Assembly (NCBI RefSeq): GCF_000348745.1
Contig: NC_020812.1
Location: forward strand, 1,311,444-1,375,443
From: Micavibrio aeruginosavorus EPB
GTDB taxonomy: Bacteria > Pseudomonadota > Alphaproteobacteria > Micavibrionales > Micavibrionaceae
Length of the DNA: 64,000 nt
Direction of reading: 5' to 3'
A program made the position numbers and the translations under genes. Positions 54,836 to 64,000 of this stretch are shown here, piece after piece (positions within the stretch are counted from its first letter, which is position 1; every line of letters starts with the position of its first letter). Under the pieces are notes generated by a model. The model was not told the DNA's origin, did no database searches, and saw only the letters and a list, made by a program, of their open reading frames with translations.

Positions 54836-57076
54836 TTAGTCATCATCGTCATCGCTGGAACTGGACAGATTCACGCCCGACGTCGAAAACTCACCAATCT
54901 GTTTCAAGCCGATCCGGAACATAATTTCCGTCCCGCTTTCACCCGATGAATCACGGGTCAGATTACGCTCCAGCGTACTGGACAGGGTGAAACACTGACC
55001 GAGATAATCCAGACCAAAGGTTGCTTCGCGCATACCTTTTTCTTCGTCATTGCTCATGTCGTACAGGATACCGGTACGGGCCTGCCATTCTTCACTGAAG
55101 CGGTAAGCCAGTGCGCCACGGATCTGCTCACGATCCTCGCTCAGCTCCGCGCCCTCAATCTCTTTGGTGTATAAATACTGGCTCCCCAGCGTAACTGGCC
55201 CCAGATAGGCGATGGCATCCACCTCGTGACGGCGTGATGACATGTCATCCTGATCCAACTGGAAGCGATAATTGACATCCATCATATCTTTGTAGCTAGC
55301 AATAACCTGCCCCACCAGATCAGAGGTATCTTCGGACAACCCCGATCCCTCCGGGAACGGCGTGGTGTTATCGTCCAGACGATAGCTCTGGCCGAGGAAG
55401 ATTTCACCCTTGCTGCCATCATAGCCATAGACACCCGTGCGCACGCCATATGTCGCATGCGATCCGTCTTCAATCCGGTCATAACCGGGGAAACGGTCGC
55501 TGGAAAACAGATTGCTGGCATCCAGTTGCACGTCCTGGCTGTCTTCGTTCGGAATGTTACTGCTTTCCGAACTGATGTTCGGGGAAACGGTCAGTGCCGC
55601 CTCGGGCGCGATTACCAGTTGGGAACGTTCGAAATCCTTGACCACGGGGTACGTCGTCACAATATGGGCGCTGGCGAAGCCACGTGTTTCCTTGCCCTCA
55701 TTACTGCGTCCCGGTTCACTATCCGCAATATCGCGATCCGATGTGTAATACCCATCACCACGCAACTTCAGATCAACCGTGGTCAACAACCCGGTATCAC
55801 TGGTCAGGCGACGCTGCCACCCCAGTTCCGCGACGACACGATCCATATCCTGTCCACTGCCTTCGCGGTGCAGGTTCAGAACGGACAGATCCGCACTCCA
55901 CCGCCCGCCCAGCATCTGGCCCGGCTCGCCCAGCATCGACACCTGCATTTCCGGCAAAATATTCGGCTGGTCGCGTTGTTCTTCGCGGATACGAATATCC
56001 TGGAACGACAGTAATCGGCCCACGGCATAGTTACGGCCCGAGAAGCGCTCAACATAAATCTGGTTTTCCAGCACGTCATCGTCGCTGAAATCATACTGGC
56101 GCATATACTGGTCATCGGATGCCAATTCCAACCCAATGCCCGCGCGCCATTTTTCGTTGATATTCCACAACCCATCAACAATCAAATGCCCGCGCGCTTC
56201 GTCATCCTGTTCCACATCTTCGCCACCAACATCTTCGGTCCGGCTGGAATAGGTCGCGCCGCCACTCATCTCCAGATACGCGTTGTTGAAACGGTGACGG
56301 TATTCACCGAATACCAACGGCAATTGATCGGTCATGGCCGTCACGCCAATCGTGGCATCACGGTGCGGGTCAATGGCGTAGTAATAACTGTTGCTGATTT
56401 GCAGACCCAAATCACTGCTATACCCAAAACTGGGCGTCAACAGACCGCTTTTCTGATTCACCGTTCCATCGGCGTGGGACACATACGGAGTCCAAAACAC
56501 CGGCACGCCAAAAACATCAAACGTCGCATTGCGGTAAACGATACGCTGTTCTTCCTTGTTGTGAACAACTTCGCTGGCCCGAATTTGCCAAACCGGTTCA
56601 GCATCCGGATTTGTTTCGCACGCTTCGCACGGCGTATACGCCGCTTCGGTCAACGTCGTAACATTCCCACCTTCACGCACACCACGGTCGGCCCACAAGC
56701 GCGATCCATCTTCCAGCGTGGAATAAACGTGATCGACATACCCTTCCGTCATTTGCTTGGACAATTCCAATTCATCCGCACGGTGTACGTCACCATTGGC
56801 TTCGGTCAAAACAACATTGCCGACGGCCTTGGCCTTGTCTGTTGTCAGGTTATAAATAACCTTGTCCGCCTTCAACGTGCGGCCGCCCTGCACCATCTCC
56901 ACATTGCCCGTGGCGGTGACGGTTTGGGTTTGATCGTCATGGACCAGATTGTCCGCGACAAAATCCACCGGGCCCTTTTCCGGTTCCAGCGTTTGCGCCA
57001 AGACAGGAGTTCCCGCCAGACAGATCAGGCAGGAACACAACAAAGCGGCTTTACGCAAACGGAAAAGGCTGGACAT
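54836..57076 (-). CDS. lptD: LPS assembly outer-membrane protein LptD
   Basis: Inserts lipopolysaccharide into the outer leaflet with LptE. The 746-residue protein has a signal peptide (residues 1-27, ending PVLA), an LptA-like OstA domain (FVADNLVHDDQTQTVTATGNVEM, LKADKVIYNLTTDKAKAVGNV), then a barrel of about 500 residues with the LptD stretch FGVPVFWTPYVSHADG. A cysteine pair (CEACET) may form the family disulfide. The C-terminus ends in acidic residues and Ser rather than a typical barrel aromatic residue (SSSSDDDDD), which is unusual. In many alphaproteobacteria lptD is followed by surA and pdxA; here it converges on another gene and stands alone. Confidence 0.93.
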   Translation of the reverse strand: MSSLFRLRKAALLCSCLICLAGTPVLAQTLEPEKGPVDFVADNLVHDDQTQTVTATGNVEMVQGGRTLKADKVIYNLTTDKAKAVGNVVLTEANGDVHRADELELSKQMTEGYVDHVYSTLEDGSRLWADRGVREGGNVTTLTEAAYTPCEACETNPDAEPVWQIRASEVVHNKEEQRIVYRNATFDVFGVPVFWTPYVSHADGTVNQKSGLLTPSFGYSSDLGLQISNSYYYAIDPHRDATIGVTAMTDQLPLVFGEYRHRFNNAYLEMSGGATYSSRTEDVGGEDVEQDDEARGHLIVDGLWNINEKWRAGIGLELASDDQYMRQYDFSDDDVLENQIYVERFSGRNYAVGRLLSFQDIRIREEQRDQPNILPEMQVSMLGEPGQMLGGRWSADLSVLNLHREGSGQDMDRVVAELGWQRRLTSDTGLLTTVDLKLRGDGYYTSDRDIADSEPGRSNEGKETRGFASAHIVTTYPVVKDFERSQLVIAPEAALTVSPNISSESSNIPNEDSQDVQLDASNLFSSDRFPGYDRIEDGSHATYGVRTGVYGYDGSKGEIFLGQSYRLDDNTTPFPEGSGLSEDTSDLVGQVIASYKDMMDVNYRFQLDQDDMSSRRHEVDAIAYLGPVTLGSQYLYTKEIEGAELSEDREQIRGALAYRFSEEWQARTGILYDMSNDEEKGMREATFGLDYLGQCFTLSSTLERNLTRDSSGESGTEIMFRIGLKQIGEFSTSGVNLSSSSDDDDD

Positions 57077-57218
57077 GCCATCCCCAAAGAGAATTTAGAA
57101 AACGAAAAAGGCCTGCGCGAACGCCAGACCAAACCCCGCACCCATGATCATGGATGCCCCGGGACAAGTCAAGTCAAAGGACTGAAAAAACAGCAGATTT
57201 TGTAGGATTTTGGCCCGA

Positions 57219-58709
57219 TTATTTCCGCAGGAACGCCGGCAGATCATCACCAAAGCTGGCCGGACCGTCATCATCATGGTCGCGGCGCGGGCGTTTATTG
57301 TGTTGCGGGTTTTGCTGCTGCGGACGCGGCTGTTCGCTACGTTGCTCACGGGCCTGCGGCGGGCGTTGTTCACGCGGCTGGCGCGGCTGATCATCCCGGC
57401 GCGGGGCCTGACCCTCTTCACGGCGCCCATCCTCACGACGGGGTCCACGGGCCTGTTGCGGGCCGCGATCATTGCGCCCGCCAGCTTTATTGTCACGGCC
57501 GCCGCGGCCACGACCGCCCCGATCACGACCACCTTCGCGGCCGCCGTCTCTGCGACCTTCGCTGGCCTCACCCGGCTGGGGCGCATCAAATCCTTCGACC
57601 GTTTCAACCGGGATCGGTTTTTGAATGCGCTGTTCAATGGCGGCGACATATTTCGTGTCATCCGGCGTGGCCATGGTCCAGGCCCGCCCGGTCATGCCGG
57701 CGCGGCCCGTGCGGCCAATACGGTGAACGTAATCATCGGCATGCATCGGCACATCAAAGTTGAACACGTGCGATACCGCATCCACATCCAGACCACGCGC
57801 GGCCACATCACTGCACACCAGCAAACTGACCAAGCCTTCTTTGAAATCCAGCAACGTTTTTGTACGTGCGGATTGCACCATGTCGCCATGCAACGGCGCG
57901 GCGGCATAATTGTGGTTTTGCAGGAATTTCGCCAGACCCGCGATATCCTTTTTCCGGTTGCAGAAAATGAACGCGTTTTTCACGTCTTCCTGCTGGATCA
58001 GCGCGTCCAGCAATTCCATTTTCTGACGTTCCTTCACCCACACCAAGGCTTGACGCACATTGGCGTTGGTTGATGCCGGAGCCGCAACCGCAATGGTTTT
58101 CGGGTTGCTGAGGAATTTGTCGGCTAGACGCTTAATTTCCGGCGGCATTGTCGCCGAAAACAGCAATGTTTGGCGCATCGGCGGAATCTTGGACACGATC
58201 TTCTCAATATCGGGAATGAACCCCATATCGAGCATGCGGTCGGCCTCGTCGATCACCAGAACCTTGATATCGTTCAGCAGGATATTCCCGCGTTCGAACA
58301 GGTCCAGCAAACGCCCCGGCGTTGCGATCAGAACATCCACACCGCGATCCAGCAATTTAATCTGGTCGCCCATGGATTCACCACCGACCAGCAAAGCTTT
58401 CGTCAGCGCGTTATACTTGCCATAGGTGTCAAAATTTTCGGCAACCTGTGCCGCCAGTTCGCGTGTCGGAACCAGCACCAGTGAACGCGGCATGCGCGCC
58501 TTGGCCCGGCCACCGGACAGGATTTCAATCATCGGTAATGTAAAACTGGCCGTCTTGCCCGTGCCTGTCTGCGCCAGACCAACAATGTCGCGCATCATCA
58601 AAACCACGGGAATGGCTTGTTCTTGAATGGGGGTCGGTGTGGTGTAGCCGCATTCTTCAACGGCTTTCAGAACTTCAGGGCTCAGGCCCAAATCTTCAAA
58701 GGTGGTCAT
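57219..58709 (-). CDS. DEAD-box RNA helicase (RhlE-like)
   Basis: ATP-dependent RNA helicase of 496 residues. Motifs are complete: Q-motif PIQEQAIPVVL, AQTGTGKTASFTLP, PTRELAAQ, VIDEADRMLDMGF, SATMP, and HRIGRTGRAG. The last 120 residues form a low-complexity Arg/Gly/Gln/Pro-rich tail (RRDGGREGGRDRGGRGRGG) and end DDLPAFLRK, as in RhlE/CsdA-like alphaproteobacterial helicases; such tails bind RNA non-specifically. Assignment to RhlE or another member is not certain. The start is ATG 58709. Confidence 0.95.
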   Translation of the reverse strand: MTTFEDLGLSPEVLKAVEECGYTTPTPIQEQAIPVVLMMRDIVGLAQTGTGKTASFTLPMIEILSGGRAKARMPRSLVLVPTRELAAQVAENFDTYGKYNALTKALLVGGESMGDQIKLLDRGVDVLIATPGRLLDLFERGNILLNDIKVLVIDEADRMLDMGFIPDIEKIVSKIPPMRQTLLFSATMPPEIKRLADKFLSNPKTIAVAAPASTNANVRQALVWVKERQKMELLDALIQQEDVKNAFIFCNRKKDIAGLAKFLQNHNYAAAPLHGDMVQSARTKTLLDFKEGLVSLLVCSDVAARGLDVDAVSHVFNFDVPMHADDYVHRIGRTGRAGMTGRAWTMATPDDTKYVAAIEQRIQKPIPVETVEGFDAPQPGEASEGRRDGGREGGRDRGGRGRGGRDNKAGGRNDRGPQQARGPRREDGRREEGQAPRRDDQPRQPREQRPPQAREQRSEQPRPQQQNPQHNKRPRRDHDDDGPASFGDDLPAFLRK

Positions 58710-58888
58710 GCAATCGTTTCAATCTGATGGTTCATCTGGCGGACCCGGATGGCCGGCCAATACGTGTAAAGATCCTTGAATTTGTGGGCTTTTCATAGCG
58801 TATGGGCCGCCTTAAAGCAAGCTTTACAGGCACAACGCCGTGATCCGGCAGGTTTTTCGCCCCCAATCTTAATAATATGAAAAATATA

Positions 58889-58917
58889 TTGACGTCCGCT
58901 TAAAAACGGCGCAAATT
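58889..58917 (+). promoter_or_regulatory. Putative promoter of the small gene at 58981
   Basis: TTGACG (58889-58894), 17-base spacer, CAAATT (58912-58917), 63 bases before the start codon. Confidence 0.5.
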
Positions 58918-58980
58918 CCCCCTCGAAATCAGCCCGAATGGGCACACCCCCACGGAATAGAATAATAGAGGAATAGTACA

Positions 58981-59256
58981 ATGAGCGCACAACACACTTA
59001 CACCGTGACCCTGGCCGATCAAAACCAGGTATCCCCGCACAGCCATCTGGAAGGAATGGAAAACGCCATCAGCGATATGGCTTTCGTATTCAACTTTCAA
59101 GCTGACGTCACCAAAAACCCGGTCAATGCCGAAGGCAAGCTGAGCCTGAAACTGGTTGCGAACGAAGAATTTGCCGCCTTGGTTGAAAACACCGCTGGTG
59201 TAGAATCCATCAAAAAACACCCGCACACGCCGTGCTGTGGCGGTTGCAAACCGTAA
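58981..59256 (+). CDS. Small protein of unknown function, paralogue A
   Basis: A 91-residue protein. It is preceded by ATAGAGGAATAG, a strong ribosome site. The N-terminal part reads YTVTLADQN and the centre LSLKLVANEEFAALVENTAGVESIKKHP; the C-terminus HPHTPCCGGCKP is a cysteine cluster that may bind metal. It is a relative of paralogue B (59365-59604): YTVTL/YIVTL and NEEFAALVENTAGVESI/KENFAEKIESTDGIKSI align. The cysteine tail is absent from B. Unknown function; it has its own promoter and terminator. Confidence 0.75.
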   Translation: MSAQHTYTVTLADQNQVSPHSHLEGMENAISDMAFVFNFQADVTKNPVNAEGKLSLKLVANEEFAALVENTAGVESIKKHPHTPCCGGCKP

Positions 59257-59281
59257 GCGGTTTTTGATAGATACAATTTAG

Positions 59282-59317
59282 AAAAAGCCGGGCCATCAAC
59301 ACGCGCCCGGCTTTTTT
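59282..59317 (+). terminator. Terminator after paralogue A
   Basis: Hairpin GCCGGG (59287-59292) with CCCGGC (59306-59311), with A-run before and T6 after; it would stop readthrough into paralogue B unless B has its own promoter. Confidence 0.88.
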
Positions 59318-59364
59318 AACCAACGATAAAAAAATAAAAACTGCGGTATAGAGGAATAGAAACG

Positions 59365-59604
59365 ATGTCTGACAAATACATTGTCACACTGCACAGCCAC
59401 GATGTTCAGCAACAGGACACGATGCGCGATAAACTGCTGGATCTCGGCTGTGAATTCAATCAGGCCGTGTTGGTTCTCAAACGCGGCCCCTCGCACGAAG
59501 GCCAGCAACTGACCCTGATCTGCAAAGAAAACTTCGCGGAGAAGATCGAAAGTACGGACGGGATTAAATCCATCGTCAAAACCGGGCCATCGTACCAGAT
59601 GTAG
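59365..59604 (+). CDS. Small protein of unknown function, paralogue B
   Basis: A 79-residue protein related to paralogue A. It is preceded by the same leader element (ATAGAGGAATAG) as A, a few bases before ATG. It reads as a small beta-alpha-beta fold: YIVTLHSHDVQQQD, AVLVLKRGPSHEG, LTLICKENF, then a helix ending SIVKTGPSYQM. There is one cysteine pair separated in sequence but no CCGGC tail. It converges on the Rsm22-like gene with 12 bases between the stops. Confidence 0.72.
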   Translation: MSDKYIVTLHSHDVQQQDTMRDKLLDLGCEFNQAVLVLKRGPSHEGQQLTLICKENFAEKIESTDGIKSIVKTGPSYQM

Positions 59605-59616
59605 AATTTTTCGCTG

Positions 59617-60579
59617 TTACAGTGAAAAATCGACCGCATCGCCCCAATCAAGATGCTTGATATCCTTGTACCGCGGATCGCTTTTGGCGATCTGCGCCGT
59701 GCCAAAATCACCATTATCGTCGCACATTTCCACCTGCATCACCTTGGCTCCGGCGACATGGCCCAGAACGCGTCCCTGTGGCAACGCCACGGGCGTGCGG
59801 GAAAACGCGATGTAGGAGAATTTTTCATCCTCATACCCAAGCGCCCCGCCCTTTAATGACCGGTGCAGCTTGCTGCGCTCCACCCGTTGGGAAAAATGGC
59901 ACCAGCGCTTGACCGCATCATGCAACGGGCACGCCCCCATTTGCGGGCAAGGCGCGGCAATGGACCCGCCTTTTTCCAGCAATTGGTCGCGCACGTCCTG
60001 CACGACGGCGCTGCCCTCTGGCGTGCCTGGCTCGATAATCACCAACATGCCGGAACACGCGGCCCAGAGCTTATCAACCACCGCCGCCCTTGCCCGGGCG
60101 TTCAATTCGTTCAGGACATACCCCGCCGTGATCAGGTCAAAATCCTTCCCCGGCATATCAACCGTGGCCAGATCGCCGTTGATCCAGGTGCCGTTGGGCA
60201 CCAAACTGGCCCCAATACCGCGCAAATGGGCGTTGGGCTCGATCAACGTCACCTGACGCAAGCTGTCAAAATGATCCAGCGCGGCCAGCGCCACCGTTCC
60301 CGGCCCGGCCCCAACATCCAACATCGTGCGGGGCGCAAAATCATCCGGTAACCGGCCCAGTACGTGTTCCGCCGCGCCGTATGTGGCGGGCAGGCGCGTG
60401 CAGACATAGGCCAAGGCCTCGGCCCCGTCGCGGATTTGCAGATTGGCGCCTTCCCTGGCGAAACTGCCTTCACGGCGATAGCGCGTCGAAACGGCCTCGG
60501 CGGCATCCCGAACGGCATTGAGGCCCGTTCCGGCCATTAAATTATCAATTTTTTCGCGCAAATCTACGGGGATGGGCAT
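59617..60579 (-). CDS. Rsm22-like methyltransferase
   Basis: SAM-dependent methyltransferase-like protein, related to mitochondrial Rsm22, thought to act in small-ribosome-subunit assembly. The 320-residue protein begins MPIPVDLREKIDNLMAGTG at ATG 60579, which has AAAGGA upstream; the longer frame extends into the intergenic repeat. The SAM site LDVGAGPGTVALAAL is clear, and AGYVLNELNARARAAV follows. A cysteine-rich patch (APCPQMGACPLHDAVKRWCHF) resembles the metal or Fe-S site described in this family. Target RNA is not known. Confidence 0.88.
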   Translation of the reverse strand: MPIPVDLREKIDNLMAGTGLNAVRDAAEAVSTRYRREGSFAREGANLQIRDGAEALAYVCTRLPATYGAAEHVLGRLPDDFAPRTMLDVGAGPGTVALAALDHFDSLRQVTLIEPNAHLRGIGASLVPNGTWINGDLATVDMPGKDFDLITAGYVLNELNARARAAVVDKLWAACSGMLVIIEPGTPEGSAVVQDVRDQLLEKGGSIAAPCPQMGACPLHDAVKRWCHFSQRVERSKLHRSLKGGALGYEDEKFSYIAFSRTPVALPQGRVLGHVAGAKVMQVEMCDDNGDFGTAQIAKSDPRYKDIKHLDWGDAVDFSL

Positions 60580-60675
60580 GGGTTCAGGTCCTTTCGCAGC
60601 CGCATCATACAGACCCGCACCCGGTCCTTCAATTCCGGCCTTTGCGGTGGTATTGTGACCCCCGCATTGACAAGC

Positions 60676-60745
60676 CGTCATCCCGGCGAAAGCCGGGATC
60701 TTCCCGCCATAATGGACGAAGACTCCGGCTTTCGCCGGAGTGACG
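60676..60745. repeat. REP/BIME-like palindromic element
   Basis: Two inverted copies of the unit GTCA(T/C)(C/T)CCGGCGAAAGCCGG: the first at 60677-60700 on plus, the second reading on minus from 60744 to 60721, about 20 bases apart. Each unit is itself a hairpin around GCGAAAGC or its complement. This unit type is common and dispersed in alphaproteobacterial genomes. It lies between the divergent Rsm22-like gene and kbl. Confidence 0.75.
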
Positions 60746-60767
60746 TAAAAAGAAAAGGATTATGCCC

Positions 60768-61973
60768 ATGAAAACCGCCCTGCTCGCCCATCTGGAGAAA
60801 GAAATCGCCGCCGTCCGTGCCGCCGGATTGTACAAAGGTGAACGTGTTATCACGTCTCCACAAAGCGCGGATATCACGGTGGCGGGCGGTGATCATGTTT
60901 TGAATTTCTGCGCCAACAATTATCTGGGGCTTGCCAATGATCAGGATTTGATCGACACGGCCAAGGATACGCTGGATTCCCACGGCTTTGGCATGGCGTC
61001 CGTCCGCTTTATCTGCGGCACGCAGGACATTCACAAAACACTGGAACGCGCCATCAGCGAATTTTTGGGGACCGAAGACACGATCCTCTACTCCTCCTGC
61101 TTTGACGCCAATGGCGGTTTGTTCGAAACGCTGCTGGGCGAAGACGACGCGATTATCAGCGATGAACTGAACCACGCCAGCATCATCGACGGCATCCGCC
61201 TGTGCAAGGCGAAACGCTGGCGTTACAAAAACAATGACATGGCCGATCTGGAAAAAGCCTTGATCGAAGCCAAGGATTGCCGCCACCGCCTGATCGCCAC
61301 CGACGGCGTGTTTTCCATGGATGGTTACATCGCCAACCTGCCCGCCATTTGCGATCTGGCCGAAAAATATGACGCCATGGTGATGGTCGATGACAGCCAC
61401 GCGGTTGGTTTCACTGGCCCGAATGGCAAAGGCACCCCGGAATATTGGGGTGTGCAGGACCGGGTCGATATTATCACCGGCACGCTGGGCAAGGCCCTGG
61501 GCGGCGCATCGGGTGGGTACACATCCGGCCCGAAACAGGTGATTGAATGGCTGCGCCAACGCTCCCGCCCGTATCTGTTTTCCAACACGCTGGCCCCGGT
61601 GATTACCGCCACGGCCATCGCCACACTGGATAAACTCTCCGGCAAGGGCGGTGCCGATCTGCGCCAACGCCTGAAAGACAACAGCCAGTATTTCCGCGCC
61701 GAAATGACCAAACTGGGCTTCGATCTCGCCCCCGGCGACCACCCGATCATCCCGGTGATGATTTACGACGCCGCGCTGGCCAGCCGTTTCGCCGATGAAA
61801 TGCTAAAACGCGGCGTCTACGTCGTCGGCTTCTCCTACCCCGTCGTGCCCCAAGGCAAAGCCCGCATCCGCACCCAAATGTCCGCCGCCCACACCCGCGC
61901 GCAATTGGATAAGGCGATTGCGGCGTTTGCGGAGGTTGGTAAAGAATTAGGCATCCTGAAGAAAGCAGCATAA
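60768..61973 (+). CDS. kbl: Glycine C-acetyltransferase (2-amino-3-ketobutyrate CoA ligase)
   Basis: PLP enzyme that splits 2-amino-3-oxobutanoate with CoA into glycine and acetyl-CoA, the second step of threonine breakdown by this route. The 401-residue protein has the motif [21 protein letters not shown], the PLP lysine in [14 protein letters not shown], and [16 protein letters not shown] at 60768 ([13 protein letters not shown]) is preferred to ATG 60762, since AGGA stands eight bases before it and only two before the other. tdh follows after two bases, so the two form an operon. Confidence 0.97.
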   Translation: MKTALLAHLEKEIAAVRAAGLYKGERVITSPQSADITVAGGDHVLNFCANNYLGLANDQDLIDTAKDTLDSHGFGMASVRFICGTQDIHKTLERAISEFLGTEDTILYSSCFDANGGLFETLLGEDDAIISDELNHASIIDGIRLCKAKRWRYKNNDMADLEKALIEAKDCRHRLIATDGVFSMDGYIANLPAICDLAEKYDAMVMVDDSHAVGFTGPNGKGTPEYWGVQDRVDIITGTLGKALGGASGGYTSGPKQVIEWLRQRSRPYLFSNTLAPVITATAIATLDKLSGKGGADLRQRLKDNSQYFRAEMTKLGFDLAPGDHPIIPVMIYDAALASRFADEMLKRGVYVVGFSYPVVPQGKARIRTQMSAAHTRAQLDKAIAAFAEVGKELGILKKAA

Positions 61974-61975
61974 CC

Positions 61976-62994
<1,019 letters not shown>

Positions 62995-63004
<10 letters not shown>

Positions 63005-64000
63005 TCCTGAAAAACTTCGCGTACTCTACGTTACAACATGTTGTCCCGCTGATCTTTTCGATCTTGCTGTTCTGCGGCGGAGCCATGTTGCTTGTATCCG
63101 CCGCCCTGCCCATCGTGCCGGAAAATTTGAAATGGATCAGCCAGGTTGAACCGCTGACCTTTATCGAACTCTCCCACATTGTCAGCGTGTTGTCGGGCCT
63201 GTTCCTGCTGTTCCTTGCACGCGGGGTGCGGTTGCGGTTGGACGCGGCCTATTACGCCTGTATCGCTGTTCTGGCGATCGCCATTCTGGCCTTGACCTTT
63301 AAGGGGCTTGAATGGAAACAGGCGATGATGCTGGGCGCGATGTTGTTGCTGTTTATTCCCACGCGGAAATACTTCAACCGCAAGGCCTCGCTGTTCACCA
63401 TGCAATTCCCGCCGGAATGGATCGCGTTGATTGCGCTGGTTCTGGCCTTGGCCACATGGCTGGGGTTCGAGGCGTATAAGCACGTCGAATACGCCCATGA
63501 TCTGTGGTGGCGGTTTTCGTACCGCGAAGACGCGCCGCGATTCCTGCGCATGGTTCTGGTCACGGGTGCCTTTATCTTTGCCTATGGCCTGTACAATATT
63601 TTCAAGGTCGCCCGGCCCGAACAATCGCCCGTTTTATCCGCCGATGACCGCGCCCGCCTCCACGCCATTGCCACCGCATCGAACGATTGCACCAGTTTCC
63701 TGTCGCTGATGGGCGATAAAGCCGTTTTGTGGAGCGACAGCGGCAAGGCCTTTATCATGTATGCCATGACACCGCGTTACTGGGTTGCCATGGGTGATCC
63801 TGTTGGCGATGCCGCTGAATTCCCGGCCCTGTTGTGGAAGTTCCGCGAAAACGCCGATCTGCACAACGCGCTGGCCGTTTATTATCAGGTTTCCGACCGG
63901 CATTTGCCGCTCTATCTCGATCGCGGCCTGATCCTGCTGAAAATCGGGGAAGAGGCCCGTATTTTCCTGCCAACCTTCCACACCGATGGCGGCAAGCGGG
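62995..64000 (+). CDS. mprF: MprF-like phosphatidylglycerol lysyltransferase/flippase, partial
   Basis: Start of a large membrane protein cut by the window edge, 335 codons seen. In this family an N-terminal flippase domain and a C-terminal DUF2156 domain add lysine or alanine to phosphatidylglycerol and lower negative charge. The visible part has several membrane helices (from residue 13, [20 protein letters not shown]) and begins the DUF2156 domain: [49 protein letters not shown]. The probable start is TTG at 62995 (GGGAAGG ten bases upstream), overlapping tdh by ten bases. GTG at 62974 is an alternative. No ATG fits. Confidence 0.85.

Noticed and set aside
57095-57661. 188-codon frame on minus strand at the end of the helicase gene
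   Set aside because: It is a shifted reading of the RG-rich repeat tail of the DEAD-box helicase, with composition bias only.

Overview
This 64 kb window looks like chromosomal core DNA of an alphaproteobacterium, moderately GC-rich by eye (not computed). Support comes from the block nuoN-birA-rnj-DUF1467-proS-lolC-lolD-dnaE, the short NuoG and trigger factor-clpP-lon-hup next to each other, all known alphaproteobacterial arrangements. My impression is a Micavibrio-like (Bdellovibrio-like predatory) lineage, but that is recollection and cannot be proved from the sequence. There is no rRNA, CRISPR array, insertion sequence, phage or plasmid module, and no gene-free stretch longer than about 300 bases; the largest gaps (46926-47223, 58710-58980) are promoter regions.

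Left part (1-26.8 kb, nearly all minus strand). A respiratory complex I cluster is read leftwards in two blocks: nuoABCD-x-EF-x-G-x-HI (26809-16864), closed by a strong terminator, and nuoJKLMN (14705-8654). Between the blocks lie an unknown gene, rluA and a divergent PagL-type lipid A deacylase. Three unfamiliar genes (x) sit inside the first block. nuoJKLMN runs on into birA, rnj, a DUF1467 membrane protein, a Pro/Glu/Ala-rich periplasmic protein, an archaeal/eukaryal-type proS, an unknown gene, lolC-lolD and the start of dnaE.

Middle accessory part (27-39.4 kb). A large surface protein joins an inverse-autotransporter (intimin-like) barrel to a long parallel beta-helix. After tRNA-Asp come three tandem paralogues that look like degenerate GGDEF-EAL proteins, then alanine dehydrogenase, a secreted DUF1566-like protein and a 653-residue protein of unknown function.

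Right part (39.5-64 kb). Protein quality control comes first: tRNA-Val, HU, lon, clpP, tig, tRNA-Leu. Then nnr, tRNA-His, glnA, a secreted unknown, a YciA-like thioesterase, parE, a glycine-zipper lipoprotein, an AsmA-like protein, lptD, a DEAD-box helicase, a pair of tiny paralogues, an Rsm22-like methyltransferase, and kbl-tdh (threonine to glycine plus acetyl-CoA) overlapping a partial mprF.

Themes are energy (complex I), envelope building and modification (Lol, LptD, PagL, MprF, beta-helix adhesin), proteostasis, and amino-acid use (ald, glnA, kbl-tdh). The most unusual content is the degenerate GGDEF-EAL triplet, the inverse autotransporter with a beta-helix passenger, the extra genes inside the nuo operon and the two small paralogues at 59 kb.
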